Positions 1-6,541 of a stretch of DNA of 23,091 nt are shown piece by piece. The DNA is taken from positions 1 to 23,091 of the forward strand of contig CAZFQD010000018.1 in assembly GCA_964520885.1 (NCBI GenBank). Reading direction: 5' to 3'. The translations under genes and the position numbers were made by a program. Source of the DNA: CAZFQD01 sp964520885. GTDB taxonomy: Bacteria; Bacillota; Clostridia; Oscillospirales; SIG519. Each line of letters begins with the position of its first letter. Position 1 is the stretch's first letter. Under the pieces are notes generated by a model, which made no database searches, was not told the DNA's origin, and was given only the letters and a program-made list of their open reading frames with translations.

Positions 1-1
1 A

Positions 2-265
2 AACCTTGAATTAAAGGGCTGTCCGCTCTGTGGTTCCCATTCCTGCCCAAGCTTCTACGCATTAGATGAATGGGGACACACTTGTTACGATATAACCAAA
101 TGTCCAAAATATGATGTAACGAAAGACCCTGTCTTTTACTGTCAGGTATGTGGCAAAAGAAACGGAGATGGTACAAATGGCACTTGCGTTCAGTTTGTTA
201 ATGACACATATTGCCCTAACTGTGGTCATTTTGCGAAAGCAAATACCTGCCATACTTGCCCGTAA
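2..265 (+). CDS. Zinc-ribbon protein, C-terminal fragment
   Basis: The frame beginning at base 2 is open from the window edge to a TAA at 263-265, giving the last 87 residues of a protein whose start lies outside. The visible part is dominated by cysteine pairs: CPLCG, an isolated CYDITKC, CQVCGK, CPNCGH and a terminal CHTCP. Paired CxxC knuckles spaced this way are typical of tandem zinc ribbons, so this end of the protein probably binds two or more zinc ions. No membrane segment or enzyme motif is visible in the fragment. It is followed at once by an intrinsic terminator, so it ends the preceding transcription unit. Function is unknown; the zinc-ribbon reading rests on the cysteine pattern alone. 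Confidence 0.7.
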   Translation, partial: NLELKGCPLCGSHSCPSFYALDEWGHTCYDITKCPKYDVTKDPVFYCQVCGKRNGDGTNGTCVQFVNDTYCPNCGHFAKANTCHTCP

Positions 266-283
266 AATAAAAAATGTGATTTT

Positions 284-314
284 AAGACTTGGCTTAACTG
301 TCAAGTCTTTTTTT
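284..314 (+). terminator. Intrinsic terminator after the zinc-ribbon gene
   Basis: A perfect 8-bp stem, AAGACTTG (284-291) with CAAGTCTT (302-309), encloses a 10-base loop and runs into a row of T to base 314. It starts 19 bases after the zinc-ribbon stop and separates that gene from the secreted-protein gene at 344. Confidence 0.85.
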
Positions 315-343
315 ATGAAAAAAATTAATGTGAGGAGATCATT

Positions 344-3328
344 ATGAGAAAAAAACACTGCAAATTAATCGCTGTGTTTATTGTAATTTGCACTTTTCTG
401 TCTGTTGCTTCAATTAAAGCTTTAGCTCTTTCTTGGGACGGTAGTTCGACAGGCGGTGGCGGAGCAGGATATGCCGCAGGCCCAAATGGATATGCTATTA
501 GAACAACAGGCGATAACTGCGTGGGATACAGATTTTCGATTGTAAACAAATATGGTAACAACAAGGTTTCAAAGGTTATTGATGTATTCAGAAACACATC
601 ATACGGCAATTTGGGATATAGTTCAGGATACAAGTTCACAACTAAATATAACAAAAAACAACTTATCAATAATCAAAATAATGGTTTTAGTACAAGTTCA
701 AACACAAATAATTGTTATAAGGAAGCAAATATGGGCTTCGCATCCGCATTGCCCACACCAAGCGGTATAGGAACTTGGCAGAATAATAAAAATAATCTTA
801 ACCCCATTCTTTCTACTCTTGGCGCAGGAAATTTAGACAGTTTGGTAAATGGTGATAAAATACTTGTAGAGCCTTTATATGACATTCGTTTACAGAGCAT
901 TTATCACAGCATTACTGTAACAGAAACAGCTCTTTACGGTAAGTGGATTTTAGGAGTAAGTAGTAACGGTGGGTACAGTTCAACCAGTGAAACTTGGGGT
1001 TTTATAGCAGCATATACAAATAGGTATTATCCAAATTCACTATATACACCTGATGGACAAAGCTTATGGACAAGTGCTACAGCAATAGGTTCAACTTCAA
1101 AAGCCACATTTTATGATATTATTAATAGCGGCTACGGTGTTGGTATTGCTTATACTGAAACCAAACCCGATTTTAGTCCTACTTTAAGTGTTAATATATG
1201 TGAAACTTGGCGTGGTAGTAAATCAAACAGGAACTTCTATTTCGGTAACAGCAATGGTAGTACATTTGGTAATTTCACCTATGCTAATGGTTACCCTGTA
1301 ATAGGCGACAGTGTCTGGCTTGCTGTTAATTTTCCAGCAGAAAGTCAAGCAGTAAGGGTTAGGCAGTATGTAAGACACGGTGGAAATTGGATTACACGAG
1401 ATGTAAATTTGAGTAGCTCTGATAGTAACTCAAGATGGTTTGATGTTATTTTTACTGGTGGTGAAGGTGGCGGCTCGCAGCCAACAAATTTTGTTGAATC
1501 AGGTCGTGTATTCTATTGGATTGAAGCTAAACAAGATTGGATTGACGATAACGGAAATGTGCTGAAATCAGGGGCGGTAAAAAGTTTTTATATCCCCATA
1601 AAGCCAAAGATAAATCGCTATCAAGTAACTATGTATGACATTACAGGCACATCGGTTGCAAGAAACGGAACGGCTGGTTTAAGTGGTGCAGTTTATGCAG
1701 GACAAAGAGCTTACCAAAAATACACTTATACCTCTGAGAACACATGGACATCAAGCAATTATTTAAGGGGTGCAACCTATGCGTGGACTAACAATGCTTG
1801 GAATACAGTGTATCCGCTAAATGGTGGTTCGGATCTTTATGCGGACAATCAAGGTATAAACACCAATTCTCCTTGGGAAAGATATAGCAATATTGGATTA
1901 TATACAGTTCCCGACAACAGTGCAAACAACAACGGCAGTAATAGAATACCCTTTAAATTATGGACACATTGGGCAAGTGATATAAATAATACGGCGGAAA
2001 CTACTTGGATTGATATTCCAATCGTTAAAGCAGATGTAGAATTAAAAGAAATTCGCTTAATTGATGAGAATAATTACTATGTCGTAGGAAATAAGCTCTA
2101 TCCAAATCAAAAGGTAATACCTCAATATGTTTATAAGAACAATACTAATATTAATATTTTTGTAGAAGGATATAACTCTGACGGAACAAGAATTAGTGGC
2201 ATTTATGCCATCCCTCCAAACGGTCAAATATATGTAAATGGCAAGCAAATTATAATACCGAGCCAAACCTCATATTCTATTTGGGGTGGCATTTATCTTG
2301 ATGGTGCAGGAATTTATAATACTGGGTACGAAACCAATGGTTCTAATAATTCAAAATTGATTTCATATTCTGTTGAACATCCCCTTAAAATAGAATTTAT
2401 AACTCCAAACGCATCATATCGAGAAAACACAGAGGTTGTAACAAGTTTTAAGATTATAAACTCAGCATCAATGAATTTTTACCCAACAAGCAATATATCA
2501 GTTAGATTTACAGCATATAAAGGTAGTACTATGGTTTATTCGGGAACCAAATCAAATGTTGTTGTACCAGCTAATAGTGATAATTTGGTATATTTTAAAT
2601 GGCTTGTTCCCAATAACCTTAATCTTAGTAATCTAACACTGCTTGGTGAAGTTATAGAAAGCGGTGTAATTGTTAATTTCAAGACACTTGTGCATAGCAC
2701 AACAACTTTTGCAAATAGCATAACCCCTGACACTCGCTTTGAAAAATCCGCACCGAGTGACTTTTTAAAAACAAATCCCCCTGTGATAAGCGGCATGAAA
2801 AACGCATCATGGAGTGAGTGGGTATATGAAAACAATGCCTTTGTAAAAAAGACTTATGGATTAGCATTTAATACAATATCAAAGCCAAGTATTGTTCCCG
2901 ATGTTAATTCCCCTTCAAGAAAATACACAGGTGGACTTTGGTATATGGGTTCGGGTTATGGTTTTACAGCAAGTTGGAATACTCAAAACTCTGGCATATC
3001 AGGCACTCTTTATCCATTATCTACAGCATTCACTGGGGCACAGGTTGCAAGTGTTTATTTACCTGAATACAAATACAGTGGAGTAGTTAGCAAATATCGA
3101 CACCTTGAAAGAATTGCAACAAATAGCTTTGCACTACCCCTTAATCCTTATGCACCAAGCAGTGCAAGGCTTCACTATGTGCCGTTATGGTTTCCTAATG
3201 GCATCTATTACACACAAGGCTATGTGAGTGACCTTTGGACTCCTGCCGGAATGATGAGCACATATATGAACTCAAACCCATTAGTTATTTCAAAATCAGC
3301 GTATGATGATTGGTATGTCGGCAGATAA
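344..3328 (+). CDS. Large secreted protein of unknown function
   Basis: Encodes 994 residues from an ATG preceded by GAGGAG. The N-terminus is a clear signal peptide: basic MRKKHCK, a hydrophobic core to about residue 24, and an ALA motif at 26-28 that fits signal peptidase I cleavage before LSW. The mature protein opens with a glycine-rich stretch (GGGGAGYAAGPNGYAIR) and is rich in Asn, Ser, Tyr, Trp and Gly throughout. The stretches around residues 560-640 and 680-790 read like extracellular beta-sandwich (Ig or CARDB-like) domains. No LPXTG sorting signal, C-terminal membrane anchor, cell-wall repeat or catalytic motif is visible, so it may be released or held by other proteins. It has its own terminator and is separate from parAB. 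Similar large exported proteins occur in Clostridia conjugative elements; a role in mating contact is only inference. Confidence 0.85.
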   Translation: MRKKHCKLIAVFIVICTFLSVASIKALALSWDGSSTGGGGAGYAAGPNGYAIRTTGDNCVGYRFSIVNKYGNNKVSKVIDVFRNTSYGNLGYSSGYKFTTKYNKKQLINNQNNGFSTSSNTNNCYKEANMGFASALPTPSGIGTWQNNKNNLNPILSTLGAGNLDSLVNGDKILVEPLYDIRLQSIYHSITVTETALYGKWILGVSSNGGYSSTSETWGFIAAYTNRYYPNSLYTPDGQSLWTSATAIGSTSKATFYDIINSGYGVGIAYTETKPDFSPTLSVNICETWRGSKSNRNFYFGNSNGSTFGNFTYANGYPVIGDSVWLAVNFPAESQAVRVRQYVRHGGNWITRDVNLSSSDSNSRWFDVIFTGGEGGGSQPTNFVESGRVFYWIEAKQDWIDDNGNVLKSGAVKSFYIPIKPKINRYQVTMYDITGTSVARNGTAGLSGAVYAGQRAYQKYTYTSENTWTSSNYLRGATYAWTNNAWNTVYPLNGGSDLYADNQGINTNSPWERYSNIGLYTVPDNSANNNGSNRIPFKLWTHWASDINNTAETTWIDIPIVKADVELKEIRLIDENNYYVVGNKLYPNQKVIPQYVYKNNTNINIFVEGYNSDGTRISGIYAIPPNGQIYVNGKQIIIPSQTSYSIWGGIYLDGAGIYNTGYETNGSNNSKLISYSVEHPLKIEFITPNASYRENTEVVTSFKIINSASMNFYPTSNISVRFTAYKGSTMVYSGTKSNVVVPANSDNLVYFKWLVPNNLNLSNLTLLGEVIESGVIVNFKTLVHSTTTFANSITPDTRFEKSAPSDFLKTNPPVISGMKNASWSEWVYENNAFVKKTYGLAFNTISKPSIVPDVNSPSRKYTGGLWYMGSGYGFTASWNTQNSGISGTLYPLSTAFTGAQVASVYLPEYKYSGVVSKYRHLERIATNSFALPLNPYAPSSARLHYVPLWFPNGIYYTQGYVSDLWTPAGMMSTYMNSNPLVISKSAYDDWYVGR

Positions 3329-3347
3329 CAATTTAATATTAATATAG

Positions 3348-3382
3348 GCCACTTGTTCTATTTAAGACTAAGTGGCTTTTTT
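3348..3382 (+). terminator. Intrinsic terminator after the secreted-protein gene
   Basis: GCCACTT (3348-3354) pairs perfectly with AAGTGGC (3370-3376) and is followed by six T. It lies 20 bases after the stop codon at 3326-3328 and isolates the secreted-protein gene from parA. Confidence 0.85.
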
Positions 3383-3389
3383 ACATAGA

Positions 3390-3418
3390 CATCTACTAAA
3401 AATAGATGGCTTTATAAT
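3390..3418 (+). promoter_or_regulatory. Possible parA promoter and operator region
   Basis: A TATAAT at 3413-3418 lies just before the parA ribosome binding site (GAGGAG, about 3420-3425). A short inverted repeat, CATCTA (3390-3395) with TAGATG (3403-3408), sits immediately upstream, where a ParA autoregulatory operator could be. No good -35 box is found at 17 bases, and the implied leader is only about ten bases, so this is weak. It is proposed because terminators upstream leave parA needing a promoter in this gap. Confidence 0.3.
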
Positions 3419-3435
3419 GAGAGGAGTAAAATTAA

Positions 3436-4260
3436 ATGTCAAACTGCAAAGTAATCGTCTTATGTAACCAAAAAGGTGGCGTAGGAAAAACCACTACCTG
3501 TGCAAATCTTGGAATCGGGCTTGCAATGCAAGGTGAAAGGGTATTACTTGTTGATGCTGATGCCCAAGGAAGCTTAACATTAAGTCTTGGCTATAAACGC
3601 CCTGATGAGCTTCCTGTATCCCTTGCAGATGTAATGCAAAGTGTAATTGACGACAAGCCAATACCTGATGGATACGGCATCTTGCATCACAACGAGGGTG
3701 TTGACCTTATGCCGTCTAATATCGACTTGTCCGGTATGGATGTAAGGCTAATTAATACGATGAGCAGAGAGAGCGTATTAAAAACCTATTTAGATGAGGT
3801 GAAAATCAAATATGATTATGTGCTCATCGACTGTATGCCTTCGCTTGGTATGATGACAATCAACGCTTTAACAGCAGCAGATAGTGCTATTATCCCATCG
3901 CAGCCACATTTCTTATCAGTTAAGGGCTTGGAGCTTCTATTATCCTCAATTTCCAAGGTTAAAAAGCAAATCAATCCAAAACTTAAAATTGACGGTATTT
4001 TAATGACTATGGTTAATAACCGTACTAACTTTACCAAAGAGATTATTGCCATTATGCGTGGACAGTATGGTGAGAATATTAAGGTTTTCGACACCGAGAT
4101 ACCACATTCAGTAAGAGCTGTGGAAACAAGTGCTGAGGGCAAAAGCATTTATGCTCATGACAAAAGTGGCAAGGTAGCACTTGCCTACGAGAGGCTTACA
4201 AAGGAGGTTTTAGACATTGGGAAGCAGTGCATCAAAAATAGAACTGAAAGCATACGATGA
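3436..4260 (+). CDS. parA: ParA-family partition ATPase
   Basis: 274 residues, the usual length of a Soj/ParA ATPase lacking an N-terminal helix-turn-helix domain. It shows the deviant Walker A motif KGGVGKTT at residues 13-20, the switch motif VDADAQGS near residue 40, and the Walker B-like YVLIDCMPSLG near residue 130. ParA proteins bind ATP and DNA non-specifically and, with ParB on its centromere site, move or space DNA copies; in ICEs they help keep the excised circular form. The ATG has GAGGAG about ten bases upstream. Its last 44 bases overlap parB, pointing to translational coupling. Start and family are secure; the exact role in this element is inferred. Confidence 0.95.
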   Translation: MSNCKVIVLCNQKGGVGKTTTCANLGIGLAMQGERVLLVDADAQGSLTLSLGYKRPDELPVSLADVMQSVIDDKPIPDGYGILHHNEGVDLMPSNIDLSGMDVRLINTMSRESVLKTYLDEVKIKYDYVLIDCMPSLGMMTINALTAADSAIIPSQPHFLSVKGLELLLSSISKVKKQINPKLKIDGILMTMVNNRTNFTKEIIAIMRGQYGENIKVFDTEIPHSVRAVETSAEGKSIYAHDKSGKVALAYERLTKEVLDIGKQCIKNRTESIR

Positions 4261-5152
4261 CCTTTTTCAAACTGATGAAAGTCGTGCTGAATTAAATAGA
4301 GAAAAGATTATAGAAATACCACTATCAGAAATTGATGATTTTCCAGACCACCCCTTTAAGGTGCGTATTGATGTAGCAATGGAGGAAATGGCACAAAGCA
4401 TTAAAAAGCTTGGTGTTCTAACCCCTGCAACCGTAAGACAAAAAGAAGATGGCAGATATGAGCTTTTAAGCGGACACAGACGAAAAAAGGCTTGTGAGCT
4501 TGCAGGTATTGATAATTTAAAGGCTATTGTCAAAGAAATGAGCAGAGATGATGCTATTATTTTTATGGTGGACTCTAATTTACAAAGAGATGAATTGCTA
4601 CCGAGTGAAAAAGCCTTTTCTTACAAAATGTGGCTTGAAGCTATGAAAAGACAAGCAGGCAGACCCATCCAAGATAATTATTCCCCATTGGGGAATAATT
4701 TGCAGAATAAGACATCAAGCCAGGAATTGTCTGTCATAATTGGCGAAAGCAAAAATCAAGTTTACAGATTTATACGCTTGACAGATCTAATTCCTAATAT
4801 TCTTCAAATGACAGATGAAAAGCGTATTGCATTTCAGCCAGCAGTAGAAATTTCTTACCTTACCAAAGAAGAACAGCAAATGTTATATGACACTATGGAT
4901 TGCGAGGATAACACGCCCTCACTTTCACAGGCACAGCGTATGAAAAAATTAAGTGCTGACGGTAGGCTTAATGAAGATGTAATCTTTTCAATTATGACCG
5001 AACAAAAGCCTAACCAGAAAGAAAAATTGACACTAAAAGATGAACGCTTCAATAAATATTTTCCTAAAACCTATACAGCACAGCAAAAAGAAGAATTACT
5101 TGCTAAGCTTTTAGAAAATTGGTGGCAAAAACAACGGCAACAGGAACGATAA
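4217..5152 (+). CDS. parB: ParB-family partition protein
   Basis: 311 residues starting at an unusual TTG codon; AAGGAGG at 4201-4207 sits nine bases before it, and the resulting N-terminus MGSSASKIELKAYDDLF matches the start seen in ParB proteins of related ICEs. The next in-frame ATG (about 4378) would cut into the ParB core. The N-terminal nuclease-like ParB domain covers roughly residues 25-115, with the characteristic LLSGHRRKKACELAG stretch (about residues 88-102) and the MVDSNLQR motif. The following helix-turn-helix region (about 165-195, including GESKNQVYRFIRL) would bind the centromere site. The gene overlaps parA by 44 bases. A 25-bp palindrome lies within its coding sequence and is reported separately. 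Confidence 0.93.
   Translation: MGSSASKIELKAYDDLFQTDESRAELNREKIIEIPLSEIDDFPDHPFKVRIDVAMEEMAQSIKKLGVLTPATVRQKEDGRYELLSGHRRKKACELAGIDNLKAIVKEMSRDDAIIFMVDSNLQRDELLPSEKAFSYKMWLEAMKRQAGRPIQDNYSPLGNNLQNKTSSQELSVIIGESKNQVYRFIRLTDLIPNILQMTDEKRIAFQPAVEISYLTKEEQQMLYDTMDCEDNTPSLSQAQRMKKLSADGRLNEDVIFSIMTEQKPNQKEKLTLKDERFNKYFPKTYTAQQKEELLAKLLENWWQKQRQQER
4676..4700. repeat. 25-bp palindrome inside parB, possible parS
   Basis: AATTATTCCCC (4676-4686) and GGGGAATAATT (4690-4700) form a perfect 11-bp inverted repeat around a 3-base centre, within the parB codons for residues NYSPLGNN. Partition centromeres are often palindromes in or beside parAB, so this is a candidate ParB binding site. It could equally act as an mRNA hairpin or be a chance product of codon choice. 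Confidence 0.45.
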
Positions 5153-5170
5153 AAATATGGTTTACATCAA

Positions 5171-5267
5171 AGGGGGTAGTCTGCTTATTTGCAAGGTGGC
5201 GGTGTGAGGTTGCATCTTTCCCCAATGAATGCGAAGTATTCTATTCACACATCTCCCCCAAACTACC
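5171..5267 (+). other. Nested inverted repeats after parB, candidate structured RNA or DNA site
   Basis: The 247-base gap between parB and the next gene contains three nested complementary pairs: GGTAGT (5175-5180) with ACTACC (5262-5267), GTGTGA (5202-5207) with TCACAC (5245-5250), and TTGCAT (5210-5215) with ATGCGA (5229-5234, one G-U pair). A GGGGG run at 5172-5176 could instead pair with CCCCC at 5255-5259, giving an alternative fold. It is followed by a tandem ACCAGCT repeat (5265-5271 and 5274-5280). It is more GC-rich than its surroundings and codes for nothing convincing. It may be a cis-regulatory leader, an attenuator or a replication or partition site. Confidence 0.45.
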
Positions 5268-5399
5268 AGCTAACCAGCTCAAAAAAGATATATATATTAT
5301 CTACTAAGCAATCAAAAAATAAGCAAATAAGTATAACGCTTAGCTTTCCTTAAATTATCTTTTCTCGGCTGGTAAAAAGAATTGAAAGGACAGATTTTG

Positions 5400-5489
5400 A
5401 TGGAACTTAAAGCAATTATAGCCATTGCACTTGTTGTCTTTATTGTTGGTGCAATTGTTTGGCTAAAAATTAAGAATAAAAATAAGTAA
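5400..5489 (+). CDS. 29-residue single-pass membrane peptide
   Basis: An ATG nine bases after AAAGGA opens a frame of 29 codons. The product, MELKAIIAIALVVFIVGAIV followed by WLKIKNKNK, is one hydrophobic helix with a basic tail, so it should span the membrane once with the lysine-rich end in the cytoplasm. Its stop overlaps the next start (TAATG), so the two small genes look translationally coupled. The clean ribosome binding site, sensible membrane topology and coupling are the reasons for calling it. Function is unknown; small membrane peptides are frequent in conjugation modules. Confidence 0.6.
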   Translation: MELKAIIAIALVVFIVGAIVWLKIKNKNK

Positions 5490-5608
5490 TGCGAAGGTTT
5501 AAAGACCTTTACCAAAGAGCATTGGACGAAGTTAAATATTTAGAACCTGCTCAAAAGGATATTGTAAATAAGCAAAACAAAATCAAATCAAAGAATTTAG
5601 AAAGGTAG
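5489..5608 (+). CDS. 39-residue basic micro-protein
   Basis: Starts at the ATG inside the TAATG junction with the membrane peptide and reads MRRFKDLYQRALDEVKYLEP before ending in KIKSKNLER and TAG. It is charged and probably helical, with no membrane segment. There is no separate ribosome binding site, as expected of re-initiation after the upstream stop. Its last codons (GAA AGG TAG) double as the Shine-Dalgarno sequence of the next gene, the same arrangement found at the end of the helicase gene. No known family is recognised; the call rests on coupling and on the shared ER-stop ending. Confidence 0.55.
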   Translation: MRRFKDLYQRALDEVKYLEPAQKDIVNKQNKIKSKNLER

Positions 5609-5617
5609 GTGTTCTTT

Positions 5618-6157
5618 ATGGCTGAAAAACACACTGTTTGGAGTGATGCTCATCTTGATTTTAAAGACTGGAAAGCAGATCTTGAAAGTCAATATCCCGA
5701 CAAAACTGAAGATGAGCTTATATCCTTAATGTATGAAACTAATAGCGATTATTTATCCGATGAGCGTATCAATCTTGATGTTCAGCTCCCCCGTAAAATT
5801 ATTGTTATTGCTGATATTGGTCGTTGGAATGGTAGGGTTTCAGGTTATAAGGTCGTAGATAGCGGTAATATCAAAGACTGTCTTTATTCTGAGTGTGATA
5901 TGAATGAGTGGTTTGTCGATGAAAAGGGTGATTTTCGCTGTGATGCTTATCACCACGACGGCACAAATCATTATCTATATCGCACCTTTAAAGATAATGC
6001 AACCGATGAGCAGATAGACCGCCTTAAAAACAAGATATATAACGGAACTGCAACAAGAAATGATATTACCAGAGTAACCGACCGTCTTGGTAACGAAATT
6101 GGAAAGGTTTATGGTTGGGAATTTTCAAAGAAAAAGCCGAAAGAATTAGTAAGATAA
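5618..6157 (+). CDS. Conserved ICE protein of unknown function
   Basis: 179 residues beginning MAEKHTVWSDAHLDFKDWKA. The ATG at 5618 is chosen over an in-frame GTG at 5609 because the AAAGG that ends the previous gene is about 12 bases from the ATG and only three from the GTG. The protein is acidic and soluble, with an N-terminal helical region, a central beta-rich stretch (PRKIIVIADIGRWNGRVSGY) and a His/Tyr-rich segment (YHHDGTNHYLYRTF), then a C-terminal part with DRLGNEIGKVYGWE. No signal peptide, membrane helix or catalytic motif is recognised. Position between parB and the helicase, inside a run of closely spaced genes, suggests a role in element maintenance or early transfer, but that is only inferred. 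Confidence 0.75.
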   Translation: MAEKHTVWSDAHLDFKDWKADLESQYPDKTEDELISLMYETNSDYLSDERINLDVQLPRKIIVIADIGRWNGRVSGYKVVDSGNIKDCLYSECDMNEWFVDEKGDFRCDAYHHDGTNHYLYRTFKDNATDEQIDRLKNKIYNGTATRNDITRVTDRLGNEIGKVYGWEFSKKKPKELVR

Positions 6158-6172
6158 GGAGGAAAGCCGACT

Positions 6173-6535
6173 GTGTCAAATACACAAAATAAAGCAATTG
6201 CCTTATGTGAGTATTTAAGATTGAATCACAAAGGCAGGAAAAATGCAGCTTCAGGCAAAACGCTTGAGGCTGTTTTTAATTTAAATGGTAAAGAGATAAG
6301 AAAATGCGTTAATACATTGCGGTGCGATGGATTTCCTGTGTGTAGTGACACAGTTGGCTATTACTTTGCTGCAACACAAGATGAAGTTGACGCTACAATA
6401 GCTCAACTTAACAGTCGCATTACACAAATATCAAACGCTAAAAACGGTCTATTAAATTCCGTTGCAAAAATAAAGCAGCCAATACAGATCGATATTTGTA
6501 TTGAACTTTCAGTTGACTTAATAGTGAGGAGGTAA
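6173..6535 (+). CDS. Small winged-helix-like DNA-binding protein
   Basis: 120 residues from a GTG start, with AAGGAGG (6156-6162) ten bases upstream. The N-terminal 70 residues have the helix pattern and terminal hairpin of a winged helix: an initial helix (KAIALCEYLRLNHKGRKNA), a turn and recognition-type helix (KTLEAVFNLNGKEIRKCVNTLR), then a strand pair ending CSDTVGYYFAAT. A C-terminal helix with regular hydrophobic spacing follows (DEVDATIAQLNSRITQIS). This resembles small replication or excision accessory proteins of mobile elements. Its 3' end carries the AGGAGG that serves the helicase gene seven bases further on. DNA binding is inferred from the pattern; target and role are unknown. 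Confidence 0.65.
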   Translation: MSNTQNKAIALCEYLRLNHKGRKNAASGKTLEAVFNLNGKEIRKCVNTLRCDGFPVCSDTVGYYFAATQDEVDATIAQLNSRITQISNAKNGLLNSVAKIKQPIQIDICIELSVDLIVRR

Positions 6536-6541
6536 AAATTA

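Noticed and set aside
62..669. Overlapping reverse-strand open frames at the left edge (62-358 and 325-669) and a forward frame at 150-347
   Set aside because: They oppose or shift against the zinc-ribbon and secreted-protein genes, cross the terminator at 284-314 and have no family resemblance.
5119..5307. 62-residue forward frame starting inside parB and crossing the folded element
   Set aside because: No ribosome binding site, odd composition, and it covers the inverted repeats, which better explain the sequence.
5492..5510. AAGGT/ACCTT mini-hairpin in the 39-residue gene
   Set aside because: Only five base pairs and no T-run, too weak to call a terminator.
5312..5515. 67-residue reverse frame opposite the micro-genes
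   Set aside because: Its hydrophobic stretch is the antisense of the membrane peptide, and the forward frames have better start signals and coupling.
5609..5617. GTG at 5609 as start of the 5618-6157 gene
   Set aside because: Only three to four bases from the AAAGG ribosome binding site, too close; ATG at 5618 has workable spacing.
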